Below, piece by piece: positions 24,542 to 33,477 of a DNA stretch of 64,000 bases. This DNA comes from DASYPQ01 sp041488095 (GTDB taxonomy: Bacteria; Planctomycetota; UBA1135; GCA-002686595). The stretch lies in NCBI GenBank assembly GCA_041488095.1, contig JBGPOP010000016.1, positions 1 to 64,000 on the forward strand, given 5' to 3'. The translations under genes and the position numbers were made by a program. The notes under the pieces were generated by a model. It searched no databases, was not told the DNA's origin, and saw nothing but the letters and a program-made list of their open reading frames with translations. Position 1 is the stretch's first letter. Every line of letters starts with the position of its first letter.

Positions 24542-26248
24542 ATGAAGACCCTCAGCCTCATCGCATTCCCCGCGCTCCTCTCGCTCGCCCTCGCACGCCC
24601 TCTCCCGGCTCCGCCGCAGGTCGCTCCGGCGGCCGGCGACGCCGTCCTCGCGCGCATCCTCGAGCTCGGAGAGAAGGACAACCGGGTCCAGGAGCACCTG
24701 AAGACGCTGTGCAAGACGATCGGTCCGCGCCTGACCGGCACGGCCCGCTACGACCAGGCCGCGCAGTGGGCGGCGCAGCAATTCCGGTCCTTCGGCCTCG
24801 ACGCGCGGCTGGAGCAGTGGGGCGAGTTCCCCACCGCCTTCGAGCGCGGGTATGCGAGCGGCGGCATGGTCGCGCCGCAGGAGATCGACTACACCTTCCT
24901 GACCTCCGCCTGGAGCCCGGGCACCGGCGGGCCGAAGCGCGGGCCCGCGATCCTCCAGCCGTCGACCGAGGCGGCGCTCGAGGCGGTCAAGGCCAGGCTC
25001 GGCGGGGCTTGGATCGTTTCCGCGGACCCTCCGCCCTCGGGAAAGGTCGGCCGCGAGGTGCGCGAAGCCTGCGAGGCCGCGGGCGTCCTGGGCTTCGTCC
25101 GCCCTGGATCGAGGAACGGTCGCCTGCACATGGGTGGCAACCAGCGGGTCGAAGCGGAGAAGCCGCCGCGCCAGGTGCAGATCCAGCTCCTGAACGTCCA
25201 GTACGACGACCTGAAGCACCGGCTCGAGGCTGGCGAGGTGGTCGAGCTCGAGTTCGACGTCAGGAACGTGCTCTCGCCCGGGCCCGTGCCCTGCTGCAAC
25301 GTCGTCGCCGACTTGAAGGGGACCGAGCACCCCGACGAGTACGTCGTCCTCGGCGGGCACCTCGATTCCTGGGATGCGGCCGAAGGCGCGCAGGACAACG
25401 GCACGGGCAGCGCCGTGACGATCGAGGCCGCGCGCCTCGTTTCCGCGGCGGGAGGCCGGCCGCGGCGCACGATCCGCTTCGTCCTCTTCGGAGGCGAGGA
25501 GGAGGGCCTGCTCGGTTCGGCCGGCTACATCAAGGCGCACAAGGACGAGATGGAGAAGACCAGCCTCGCCCTGATCCACGACACCGGCGGCACGGCGGTC
25601 CTCTCCCTCGGCGCGAACTACTCCATGCTCGACGACTTCGAGCGCGTGTTCGCGCCGGTGAAGGCGCTCCACCCCGCCTTCCCCTTCCGCGTCGAGGAGA
25701 CCGACGGCCTGGAGAACTCGGGGGACTCCGACCACGCTCCCTTCCTCCAGGCCGGCGTGCCGGGTTTCATCTGGAAGCAGAGCGAGCGAGGCTACGAGCG
25801 CGTGCACCACACGCAGTTCGATGTGTTCGAGTCCGTCGACCCGGCGCAGGAGCAGCACTCCGCGCTGGTCGCTGCGGTCGCGGCCTGGGGTTTCGCCGAG
25901 CTCGACCACCTCCTCGACCGCACCGACATGAAGGCCGCGGAGCGCCGCCGGATGGGCGTCTCGCTCGACGGCACGACCGTGCGCAGCGTCTTCAAGGACA
26001 GCCAGGCCAGCGCGGCCGGCTGGAAGGACGGCGACGTGATCCTTTCGATCGACGGCGCCGACGTGAAGGATCGCGACGCGATCACCGACCTCTTGCGCCA
26101 AGGGGCGCCGAAGAAGGCCTTCCGCCTCAAGCGGGGCGAAGCGGTGGTCGAGAGCACGCTCGACTGGAGCAACGAGCCCTCGGAGAAGGAGCGCGGGGAA
26201 CGGGCGCAGCGCCGCGAGGCATGGCGGCGCGCGCACTCGACGAGGTAG
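24542..26248 (+). CDS. Secreted M28-family metallopeptidase with C-terminal PDZ domain
   Basis: A 568-residue protein with a signal peptide (MKTLSLIAFPALLSLALARP). A protease-associated-like insert follows the first 100 residues. The di-zinc M28 core has VVLGGHLDSWDAAEGAQDNGTGSAV (His and Asp ligands), LFGGEEEGLLGSAGYI (catalytic Glu and ligand), and a SGDSDHAPF / RVHHTQFD end with the last His. A PDZ domain (about 475-555) reads SQASAAGWKDGDVILSIDGADVKD. It is probably a periplasmic or secreted aminopeptidase or carboxypeptidase. A TAGGCT 24 bases before the ATG may be the -10 element. Confidence 0.88.
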   Translation: MKTLSLIAFPALLSLALARPLPAPPQVAPAAGDAVLARILELGEKDNRVQEHLKTLCKTIGPRLTGTARYDQAAQWAAQQFRSFGLDARLEQWGEFPTAFERGYASGGMVAPQEIDYTFLTSAWSPGTGGPKRGPAILQPSTEAALEAVKARLGGAWIVSADPPPSGKVGREVREACEAAGVLGFVRPGSRNGRLHMGGNQRVEAEKPPRQVQIQLLNVQYDDLKHRLEAGEVVELEFDVRNVLSPGPVPCCNVVADLKGTEHPDEYVVLGGHLDSWDAAEGAQDNGTGSAVTIEAARLVSAAGGRPRRTIRFVLFGGEEEGLLGSAGYIKAHKDEMEKTSLALIHDTGGTAVLSLGANYSMLDDFERVFAPVKALHPAFPFRVEETDGLENSGDSDHAPFLQAGVPGFIWKQSERGYERVHHTQFDVFESVDPAQEQHSALVAAVAAWGFAELDHLLDRTDMKAAERRRMGVSLDGTTVRSVFKDSQASAAGWKDGDVILSIDGADVKDRDAITDLLRQGAPKKAFRLKRGEAVVESTLDWSNEPSEKERGERAQRREAWRRAHSTR

Positions 26249-26264
26249 GGGACCCTCCCCGGAT

Positions 26265-27212
26265 TCACCCTGAAACGGGAGGCCCGGGCGCGGGCGGATC
26301 CTTTCGGTCGAGGAGCAGGATCGCCAGCGCGGGCAGGTACACGAGACCGAGGACCCAGTACTTGGCTTCCATCACGTAGAAATCGCCCGGCTCGAGCCGC
26401 GAGTACCAGCCTGCGAAGGCGAGGAGGCTCGTCGCGGCGAGCAGCGCCGAGTGTCGCCGCGTGCGCGCGACGAGGAGGAGCGGGAGCTGGTCGGCGAAGA
26501 ACAGGAGCTGCGGCACGCAGGCCATCGCCAGGAACAGGCGCCCCTCCGCGCGTCGCCAGCGCAGAAGGGCCAGGAGCAGGAGCGGACCTGCGAGCGTCAG
26601 GATCGGCGCGGGGTGGAACTCGAGCGTCGCCACGTTCGCGCGCCAACCCGAGACCCAGCCCGGCAGGACGAGGAAGCTCGCGCCCACCGCAGCGGCCGCG
26701 AGCAGGGCGGCGCGAAGAGTCGGCCGGTAGGCGAACACGGGCAGACCGATCTGCGGCTTCCACGGCAGGAGCCAGCCGAGTCCCGGCAGGAACGCCGCGG
26801 CGAGCACGATCGGCGAGCACTGTCCGACCTTGAGCGCCACGACGTAGGGGGCGCTCGCGAAGAGCCACAGGCGGTGCGCGCCGTCGCGCGAGAGGCACCA
26901 GGCGAGCACCCCGCCCGAGACGCCCATCAGGATCGCGCCGGCGAGCGGCATCGGCAGCCAGGCGAGGGGCAGGACCGGGAAGAGGGCGGGCAGCGGGTAG
27001 AAGAAGGGATCGGGCAGCGGCCATCCCTCCGACCCGGGGTGTGCGAGGTAGGGATCGCCGCCGTGGACGAGGATCCGCGCCGCGGTCCACCAGTAGGCGA
27101 AGTCCGACTTGGCACCCGGCGAGCGGAAGCAGAACCACGAGAACAGGGCGCTCGCCGCGCCCAGGGAGAGCGCGATCCCGAGTCGCCTCCGCCGCGAGAA
27201 CGCAGACTCCAT
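26265..27212 (-). CDS. Polytopic membrane protein, GT87 (DUF2029)-like
   Basis: A 315-residue protein with about eight or nine hydrophobic segments. The start reads SPGAKSDFAYWWTAARILVHGGDPYLAHPG, and FFYPLPALFPVLPLAWLP follows: the DF..YW..A......G.DPY and YPP/L pattern of GT87 polyprenol-phosphate mannosyltransferases. GT87 members are usually 400 or more residues, so this is a short version. The acceptor is unknown. It is convergent with the M28 gene and divergent from 27430. Confidence 0.72.
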   Translation of the reverse strand: MESAFSRRRRLGIALSLGAASALFSWFCFRSPGAKSDFAYWWTAARILVHGGDPYLAHPGSEGWPLPDPFFYPLPALFPVLPLAWLPMPLAGAILMGVSGGVLAWCLSRDGAHRLWLFASAPYVVALKVGQCSPIVLAAAFLPGLGWLLPWKPQIGLPVFAYRPTLRAALLAAAAVGASFLVLPGWVSGWRANVATLEFHPAPILTLAGPLLLLALLRWRRAEGRLFLAMACVPQLLFFADQLPLLLVARTRRHSALLAATSLLAFAGWYSRLEPGDFYVMEAKYWVLGLVYLPALAILLLDRKDPPAPGPPVSG

Positions 27213-27429
27213 GGTCGGGTGCGAGTCTAGCGGCGCGCGCGGTCTGGTTCCCGAACCCGCGCGGGTCTAACCTCGGCCCGCCATCGAGCCTCCCGCCTCC
27301 GCGCCTCGTCCGACCGCTCCGCCGCGTGCGGATCGCCTCCTCGCGATCCTCGCGCCCACGGCGCTCTTCCTGCTGTTCCTGGCCGCGATCTCGGGCGAGA
27401 ACTTCGTCGACCCCGACGTCTACCACCTG

Positions 27430-28809
27430 ATGGCGCTCGCGCGCGAGGCGGTCTCGATCGGACACGTGCCGCTCGAGGACCGCTTCGCCTACACCCCCAC
27501 GCTGTTCCCGTCGGTCCACCATGAGTGGGGGAGCGGCGCGATCCTGTTTCTCCTGACGAGCGCGACGGGCGCCGCGGGGTTGCTCCTCCTCAAGTATTCC
27601 CTGGCGGCAGGCATCGCGTTCCTCTGCGCCGCCGGGGCCCGCCGTCGAGGTGCCACGTGGGGCTCGCTCGCACCGCTCGCCCCGATCGTGGCGCTCCTGC
27701 TCGCGACCGGTTTCAGCACGCTGCGGGCCCAGGTCTTCACGCTGCTCTTCACGGCGGTGCTGCTCCTTGCGCTCGAGGCGGACCGACGCGGCCGGCGCGG
27801 ATGGATCGTGCCCTGGCTCGCCGGCCACGCCGTCTGGCTCAATCTGCACGCCGGCTTCGTCGTCGGCTTCGTGCTCGTCGCCCTGCACGCGGTCGAAGCG
27901 CGGCTGCGCGGCCGGCCCGCGCGGCACCTCGCCCTGGTCCTCGCAGCCATGGCGGTGCTCGTCCTCGCGAATCCCTACGGGTGGAAGTTCGTGCCCGCGC
28001 TCTGGCAAGGGATCGCTTTCGATCGATCGCTCGTCACCGAGTGGGACCCGGTCTGGCGCGAGGCGCCGGCGATCACGGCGGTCTTCGGCTTCTCGGTGCT
28101 CGTCGCCACCTACGCCGTGGCGAGGCGCGGGTGGAGGCGCCTCGAGGGGTGGCCGCTCCTCGCGGCCGCGTTCCTCGCCGCCGGCCTCCACGAGCGGCAC
28201 CTCGCGATCTACGCGGTGGTCTGGTGCTCGCTCGTCCCGGCCTGGATTCGGGGCACGGAGCTCGCGCAGCTCCTCGAGAGCGCGTGGATGCGGCGCCGTC
28301 GCGCGCAGGCGGCGGTGTGGGTGATCGTCGGCACTGTGAGCGCCGTCGTGCTCGCGCGCGAGGAGCCCTGGCGGCTGCGCGTGCCGGCGAACCCGGGCGA
28401 GCACGCTGTTCTCCTGTACCCCGCCGGTGCCGTGAGCTACCTCCGCGAGTCGGGCTTCCACGGCAACCTGATGACCCCTTTCACCGCCGGAGCCTATGTC
28501 TCCTGGCGCCTGCACCCGCTCGTGCGGGTCAGCTTCGACGGGCGCTACGAGGCCGCCTATCCGCCCGGTGCCGCCCTCGAGAACCGCGACTTCTACGCCG
28601 CTCGCGAAGGCTGGCGCGCGACGCTCGAGCGCTATCCCACCGACGCGGTGCTCGCGCCGGTCGCCTCGAGGGTGTGCGCAGCGTTGGAAGGGGAGAGCGG
28701 CTGGGACGCGCGTTATCGCGACGATGCCTATGCGGTCTACGTGCGGAGCGGGAGCGCGCTGCCGCGCGTCGACCGGCGCGGGCAGCGCATCGAGGCGAGC
28801 TTCCCCTAG
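27430..28809 (+). CDS. Polytopic membrane protein, GT39-like (start probably upstream)
   Basis: At least 459 residues with about ten hydrophobic segments and a short C-terminal domain. The conserved region DVYHLMALAREAVSIGHVPLEDRFAYT...HHEWGSG resembles a family of uncharacterised membrane glycosyltransferase-like proteins (D..WH....G...P..D.FSYT..HEW). The first ATG in frame is at 27430, but the same frame encodes a convincing membrane helix and FVDPD motif upstream, from about 27283, with a stop at 27268. No ATG, GTG or TTG lies in that interval. Translation might start at a rare codon, such as ATC at 27283 or a CTG. Confidence 0.65.
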   Translation: MALAREAVSIGHVPLEDRFAYTPTLFPSVHHEWGSGAILFLLTSATGAAGLLLLKYSLAAGIAFLCAAGARRRGATWGSLAPLAPIVALLLATGFSTLRAQVFTLLFTAVLLLALEADRRGRRGWIVPWLAGHAVWLNLHAGFVVGFVLVALHAVEARLRGRPARHLALVLAAMAVLVLANPYGWKFVPALWQGIAFDRSLVTEWDPVWREAPAITAVFGFSVLVATYAVARRGWRRLEGWPLLAAAFLAAGLHERHLAIYAVVWCSLVPAWIRGTELAQLLESAWMRRRRAQAAVWVIVGTVSAVVLAREEPWRLRVPANPGEHAVLLYPAGAVSYLRESGFHGNLMTPFTAGAYVSWRLHPLVRVSFDGRYEAAYPPGAALENRDFYAAREGWRATLERYPTDAVLAPVASRVCAALEGESGWDARYRDDAYAVYVRSGSALPRVDRRGQRIEASFP

Positions 28810-28813
28810 TGGC

Positions 28814-30151
28814 CTACTGCGCGAGGAACACGTACTTGTGTCCCAGGGTCAGGGACCCGACGCCCGTCATCGTGTACTTGGAGCTGCCCGCGATGGTGAG
28901 CGTGTCGGCGACCATGCGTCCGAACGTGCGGGTCCCGGTCCCAGCCGTGTCGAAGTTGGCGCCCGCCAGGTACAGCGTGCCCTGCAGGCTGATCGCGCCG
29001 CTGCCGCGGATGCTGTCCGCAGTGGTGTTGGCGCGCGCCTTGAAGAACGTGATTCCCGAGTACGTGCCCGAGGTCGGCGGCGTCAGCGTGAGGGTCGCTG
29101 CTCCGGCGGTCTTCAGGCGGGCGCCGCTCTGCAGGAAGAGCATCACGCCGGTCCCTGTGATGGAGCTCGAGCTCGAGATGTCGACGCCGACGCCTGGCGA
29201 CTGGTTCCCGATGATGTAGATGCCGGAGTTCAGCGTGACGGCACCGCTGGTCAGCTTGATGCCGGTGGGGTAGTAGCCCGGGTTGTAGGTGCCCGCTGCG
29301 GTGATCGCCGGAAGACTCGTCATGCCGGAGCTGCTGGGCTCGGGCAGGGAGGCGAGCGGGTCGGGAAGGGACGGCGCGAGCTCGATCAGCGTGCCCTTGA
29401 GCTTGCCGTTGGGACAGGCGTGGCCGACGACCTTGGTCTTCTGCGCTGTGACCGTGGTCGAAGTCGAGGTGATGGTCAGCGCGCACGCGTTCGACGAGTT
29501 GACCTGGATCGAGCCGGCGCTCACGTCCACGGTGGGCGTTGAGCTGACGGCGAATGCGCCCGACTTGGCCGGGTTCAGGATCACGAACAGGGGATCTTCG
29601 GTCGACCCCAGGCGAGCGATCGAGGAACGGCCGCCCTCGCTGGTCGCCTGTCCGAAGACCGGCCCGAAGAAGAGCTGCAGCGGGGGATTGAGGGCGCCCG
29701 TGGCGCAGCGCGCCCTCACCTGGACCGCGTCCGGGGTGGGGTCGAGCGGATCGAAGGAGTACGTGCCCGTGGCGCCGTTCAACTTCCACTTCCCGACCAC
29801 CACGTCGCCGGTCGCGACGTTGCCCGGGTTGGGGTCCAGGACGACGCCGGTCGGGCAGCAGCCCACGACGGCGTTCTTCTTCGCAGCGTCGACCGCGGCC
29901 TGCCGGACCAGGTTGTAGCTCGTCTGTCCGGCGGCCTGGATCTTGGCCGCGCCCGCCAGCGCCGCGGCGTCCGCGGCGCCCTGCAGCTCCATGCGCGCGG
30001 TCGTCGTGTACGCCGTGTCGATCGTCAGACCGACGACCCCGATCAGAACGAGCGACGCGATCGCCACGTAAACCGCGATCGACCCGCGTCGGCCGAGCTC
30101 GCAGCGGCGATGGAGGAGGTGGGCTTCTGGACGAAGTTCGGGAGGTGTCAT
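28814..30151 (-). CDS. TadG-like Flp pilus-assembly protein
   Basis: A 445-residue protein. Near the start RRGSIAVYVAIASLVLIGVVGLTIDTAYTTTARMELQGAADAAALAGA is the typical TadE/TadG N-terminal helix and von Willebrand-type beginning (positions about 20-65). The rest is Ser/Thr/Gly-rich and predicted to be beta-solenoid-like and surface-exposed, without the DxSxS of a VWA domain. It is transcribed away from the Tad operon that starts at 30661. A GTG at 30241, preceded by AAGGAG, is an alternative start that adds 30 residues. Confidence 0.75.
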   Translation of the reverse strand: MTPPELRPEAHLLHRRCELGRRGSIAVYVAIASLVLIGVVGLTIDTAYTTTARMELQGAADAAALAGAAKIQAAGQTSYNLVRQAAVDAAKKNAVVGCCPTGVVLDPNPGNVATGDVVVGKWKLNGATGTYSFDPLDPTPDAVQVRARCATGALNPPLQLFFGPVFGQATSEGGRSSIARLGSTEDPLFVILNPAKSGAFAVSSTPTVDVSAGSIQVNSSNACALTITSTSTTVTAQKTKVVGHACPNGKLKGTLIELAPSLPDPLASLPEPSSSGMTSLPAITAAGTYNPGYYPTGIKLTSGAVTLNSGIYIIGNQSPGVGVDISSSSSITGTGVMLFLQSGARLKTAGAATLTLTPPTSGTYSGITFFKARANTTADSIRGSGAISLQGTLYLAGANFDTAGTGTRTFGRMVADTLTIAGSSKYTMTGVGSLTLGHKYVFLAQ

Positions 30152-30660
30152 GGGCTTCCTTGTCCCTCCCTCTTCGTCCTGCGAGACCTCCGATCTGTGG
30201 AGCGACACGGCCCGGGCCCCTCCATCGCGAAGGATTTTCACGAGGCTCCTTCGTCGTGCGCGACGTCGAGACCCGGGCCAGGCCTGAAGGGCGGATCGCG
30301 GATGCTCCCCCCGGGCGCGACACAGCAATTCTTTCCGGGGCGCCAGTGTCCATCGAAAGAACGCGCGCGGTCGAACGATTTTCCACTCGTGGCGCCGCTC
30401 GTATCGAATGCTCTTCTCGTGCTCGCCCGCCAGCCACTGGGACCCGCCGCAGGGAAACGACCGCGAGGGGGCGGGAAATCCTGTCATGAGGCCAAGTCGG
30501 CGCGTCGGCGAGCCGATAGGTTGGCCGAGGTCCAACCGAGACCTTGCCGGTTCCAGGTAGCGTCCCCACCCCTCCGCGGGAGCGGACGAGCTTGCGATCG
30601 CCGCAGCCCACGGGGCTTCAACCACCTCACCGACAATTTCTTTCAAGTAGGAGTTCCATC
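30152..30660. other. Divergent 509-bp intergenic region between tadG and flp
   Basis: No independent gene is seen. The first 90 bases next to tadG may be a coding extension (GTG at 30241). The rest should hold promoters for both directions. I found no sigma-54 pair and no convincing -35/-10 pair upstream of flp; a good AGGAG lies before the flp ATG. A c-di-GMP riboswitch was looked for and not found. Confidence 0.4.
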
Positions 30661-30819
30661 ATGAAGTCGTTCAAGAGCTTCCTGTGCGACGAGAAGGGCC
30701 TCGAAACGGTCGAGTACGCGATCATCGCGGGCCTGATCGTCGTCGCCCTCATCGCGCTGATGACGGCCATCGGCACCAAGGTCAAGAACAAGTTCCAAGC
30801 CCTGCACGACGCGCTCTGA
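30661..30819 (+). CDS. flp: Flp-type pilin (copy 1)
   Basis: A 52-residue type IVb prepilin: MKSFKSFLCDEKGLETVEYAIIAGLIVVALIAL. The G|LETVEY cleavage site and Glu-Tyr pair are exactly those of Flp, followed by a hydrophobic helix and a short KVKNKFQALHDAL tail. It is the structural subunit of the Tad pilus, cleaved by the TadV peptidase at 31094. An AGGAG lies ahead of the ATG. A near-identical copy follows. Confidence 0.92.
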   Translation: MKSFKSFLCDEKGLETVEYAIIAGLIVVALIALMTAIGTKVKNKFQALHDAL

Positions 30820-30909
30820 GCGCGGCCCCGGGCCCCTCCCGACAAGCCACCACCACAGGGAAAGCCCGCTGCCTCGCGCGGCAGCGGCCTTCCCGGAAAT
30901 CCATTCAAC

Positions 30910-31068
30910 GTGAGCATCAGCCAACGTTTTCTGACCGATGAGAAGGGTCTGGAGACCGTCGAGTACGCCATCATCGCCGGCCTGATCGTGGTCGCTCTGA
31001 TCGCGGTCGTCAGCGCGATCGGCACGAAGGTCAAGGACAAATTCCAAACCCTGCACGACGCGCTCTAG
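30910..31068 (+). CDS. flp: Flp-type pilin (copy 2)
   Basis: A 52-residue prepilin starting with GTG (VSISQRFLTDEKGLETVEYAIIAGLIVVALIAVVSA). It shares the DEKGLETVEYAIIAGLIVVALIA core and the QTLHDAL tail with copy 1 but differs at the N-terminus and inside the helix. It may be a second major or a minor pilin. The start is weakly supported by GGAAAT; it is a tandem duplicate separated by 90 bases. Confidence 0.88.
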   Translation: MSISQRFLTDEKGLETVEYAIIAGLIVVALIAVVSAIGTKVKDKFQTLHDAL

Positions 31069-31093
31069 GGCCGTCCTCGAGCGCTCGCTCGCG

Positions 31094-31684
31094 GTGCACG
31101 CCACCACGATGTGGTCGACGACGCTGTTCGAGCATCCGATCCCTGCCATCCAGTGGGGCACCGTCCTGTGTGCCACGCTGGCGGCTGCAGGGCTGGACCT
31201 TCGCTTCCGCCGGATCCCCAACCTGATCACGGGGCCACTCCTGCTGTGCGGGTGGGTCGGCTCGACCTGGGCGTGCGGCGTCTCCGGGCTCCTCGATTCG
31301 CTCGCGGCGACCGCGATCCTGGCTGCCCCCTTCGTCATCCTGTTCGTCTTCGCCGGCGGCGGGGCGGGGGATGCCAAGCTGATGGGGGCGATCGGGGCCT
31401 GGCTCGGGATCGTGAACGGAGTCGCCGCGCTTTTCGCCGTGTGCCTGTGCGGCGTGCTCCTTGCCATCGCGTACGCTCTCTTCAAGAGGAGGCTCGGCGC
31501 CGTCCTGGGAAGCCTCTCCGGCGCCGCGTTCGGCCTCTTCCAACCCGTCTTTGGAATCGGGTCGTTCCGCGACGCCGCGCGCCTCATGCCGGCGGCCGAC
31601 GAGGGCCAGCCGATGCCCTACGGTCTGGCGATCTTCGCGGGGACGGCCCTGGCTGCTGGAGGATCCTGGTTATGCAGAAGCTGA
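31094..31684 (+). CDS. cpaA: Prepilin peptidase TadV/CpaA
   Basis: A 196-residue polytopic aspartic protease of the A24 family. The first catalytic Asp is in AAGLDLRFRRIPNLI and the second in the GxGD motif AGGGAGDAKLMGAIG. It cleaves and possibly methylates the Flp and TadE/G prepilins. The start is a GTG at 31094; ATG at 31109 is possible. It overlaps tadE by 13 bases. Confidence 0.88.
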   Translation: MHATTMWSTTLFEHPIPAIQWGTVLCATLAAAGLDLRFRRIPNLITGPLLLCGWVGSTWACGVSGLLDSLAATAILAAPFVILFVFAGGGAGDAKLMGAIGAWLGIVNGVAALFAVCLCGVLLAIAYALFKRRLGAVLGSLSGAAFGLFQPVFGIGSFRDAARLMPAADEGQPMPYGLAIFAGTALAAGGSWLCRS

Positions 31685-32091
31685 TCCGACGCCCCGCACG
31701 CCGCGGGCTCGCGGTGATCGAAGCGGCGATCTTCTTCCCGCTCCTGTTCCTGCTCCTGTTCGGGATGATCGAGTACGGCTGGGCGTTCTTGAAGTTCCAG
31801 TGCATCACCAACGCCGCGCGCGAGGGCGCGCGTGCGGCCGCTCTCCAGGGCGCCACGGACGCCTCCTGGCAGGCCGCCGTCGCCAGCGTGATGACCGGCT
31901 GCGGCAAGAGCGGAACGACCCCGCCCTTCACGAGGACCCTTTCCCCGGCGGTGAGCTCTGCTCCCGGCACGCAACTGACCTGCACGGTCGTGGTGAACTA
32001 CACCGACATCAACTTGCTGAACGTGTCGCTGTTCCCGAACCCGCCCACCCTCACCGGGAAGGCGACCCTGGTCAAGGAAGGGCCTCTCTGA
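31672..32091 (+). CDS. tadE: TadE-like pilus protein
   Basis: A 139-residue pseudopilin. RRGLAVIEAAIFFPLLFLLLFGMIEYGWAFLKFQCITNAAREGARAA is the TadE signature (G|LAVIE cleavage with Glu at +5, then a helix and N.AREGARAA). It joins TadG as a minor pilin-like part of the pilus. The start lies inside tadV after a GGAGGA about eight bases upstream. Confidence 0.87.
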   Translation: MQKLIRRPARRGLAVIEAAIFFPLLFLLLFGMIEYGWAFLKFQCITNAAREGARAAALQGATDASWQAAVASVMTGCGKSGTTPPFTRTLSPAVSSAPGTQLTCTVVVNYTDINLLNVSLFPNPPTLTGKATLVKEGPL

Positions 32092-32396
32092 GACGGCCCG
32101 ATCGCCCGGCCGATTTTCCCAAGATCCGCCCGCGGGGGGCCCATCCAGCTGCTGCCGCCTGCGTCGGGAAGAGCGCCTGCGACGTTCAGGATTCCCCTTC
32201 AGGTAGCGCCCGCTCCGACCGATGCGGCATAGGTGCCCCGCAGGCCGCCTGCGGACCGGATACCCATCAATCTGCTGCATGCCATCCCCCTACGAAGCGC
32301 CCTGACCCCCTGCAGGGCGGTTGAAATCAAGCCCCGCGCATGGGGAGCTTGGGCCACCGGGATCCCGGCAGCCCGGCGGCAAGGAGACGTTCGATC
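32092..32396. other. 305-bp gap between tadE and cpaB
   Basis: No open frame here has coding character. A hairpin CGCCCTG/CAGGGCG (32298-32319) is present without a U-tract. It could hold a terminator, a promoter for cpaB, or an RNA processing site; nothing more can be supported. Confidence 0.4.
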
Positions 32397-33443
32397 ATGA
32401 AATGGTCCATAGTCCTGTTGTCGGTCCTTGGCGTGGTCGCAGCGCTTTGCGCGGCGGTCTTCGTCGTCGCGATCCAGGGTGGGAGCAAGACCGCAGGGGG
32501 ACCCGTCGCAAACCATGGCGAAGCCGGGGAGACCTCGTTCCTCGTGGCCTCACGCGATCTCGAGGCATTCAAGGTGGTCGAGACCGATGCCGTGGAGATT
32601 CGCCCGTGCTCTTCCAAGGAGGCGCCGGCCAACTCCTTCTCGCAGCCCGCCGCGGTCATCGGCCAGGTGCTGCGCAAGCCCATGAAGAAGGGTGAGCTCT
32701 TCGACCCCGCCTGTTTCACCTCGGCCGAGGGCATGGGCGTCAAGCTGGCCGGCACGCTCCGCGAGGGCAAGCGCGCCGTCAGCATCCCGCTCACGGAGTC
32801 GGGCGGGATCGAGGGCCTCTTGTATCCCGGCTGCATGGTCGACGTGCTGGCCTCGATCCAGCTCAAGGACGACGAGGGACTCGGCGACCAGCCCATGTCG
32901 ATGACCCTGCTCCAGGGCATCTACGTCCTCGGCGTGGGCGACCAGACGGTCGTCAGCGCGACGGGCGGGGAGGAATTCAAGGGCAAGCCGTCGCCCTCGA
33001 CGGTCACCCTCCTCGTCGACACCAAGCAAGCCGAGATGCTCTACCTGGCGCGCCAGCGCGGAAGCGTCTCGATCGCGCTGCGCAATCCGATGGACGTCGC
33101 CGCCGTCGGGACCCAGGGGACCCGCCTCCCGAACCTCTCGCCTGCGTTCGCCGAGGTCGAGGGCCGGGCGACGAAGAGGTTCCTGGAGAGGCAGAAGGAA
33201 GCCGACCGTGAGTTCGAGCGCCAGCGCACCAAGGCCGCCTACGACATGGAGCGCGCCCAGTACGACATCGAGCGCACGCGCAAGGAGGCGGAGATCTTCA
33301 AGATCGAGCTCGACCGGAAGAAGCTCGAGACCGAACGCAACGCGGCGCAGACCGTCAAGCCCCAGTGGGAGACGCGCATCGTCCGTGGAGGGGTGGAGGA
33401 GATCAAGAAGTTCGACCTGCCCGAGCGGAAGCCGGACCACTGA
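32397..33443 (+). CDS. cpaB: Flp pilus-assembly protein CpaB/RcpC
   Basis: A 348-residue protein: an N-terminal signal anchor (MKWSIVLLSVLGVVAALCAAVFVV), then an SAF-domain-like repeat with LVASRDLEAFKVVETDAVEIRPC and KRAVSIPLTESGGIEGLLYPGCMVDVLASI, the CpaB signature. The last 80 residues are a charged coiled coil (about 270-335), longer than in most CpaB. It is a periplasmic partner of the secretin. An AAGGAG lies eight bases before the ATG. Confidence 0.87.
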   Translation: MKWSIVLLSVLGVVAALCAAVFVVAIQGGSKTAGGPVANHGEAGETSFLVASRDLEAFKVVETDAVEIRPCSSKEAPANSFSQPAAVIGQVLRKPMKKGELFDPACFTSAEGMGVKLAGTLREGKRAVSIPLTESGGIEGLLYPGCMVDVLASIQLKDDEGLGDQPMSMTLLQGIYVLGVGDQTVVSATGGEEFKGKPSPSTVTLLVDTKQAEMLYLARQRGSVSIALRNPMDVAAVGTQGTRLPNLSPAFAEVEGRATKRFLERQKEADREFERQRTKAAYDMERAQYDIERTRKEAEIFKIELDRKKLETERNAAQTVKPQWETRIVRGGVEEIKKFDLPERKPDH

Positions 33444-33477
33444 GCGCGCGGCGCGTGAGAGCGAGAGGGAATCCACC

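Noticed and set aside
26248..26260. Bidirectional terminator between the M28 and GT87-like genes
   Set aside because: Only a five-pair stem (GGGGA/TCCCC) with a three-base loop and no U-run.
30400..30660. Possible c-di-GMP riboswitch upstream of flp
   Set aside because: AGGGAAACGACC looked similar to the GEMM start, but the ACGCAAAGCC part and the long-range pairing are not there.
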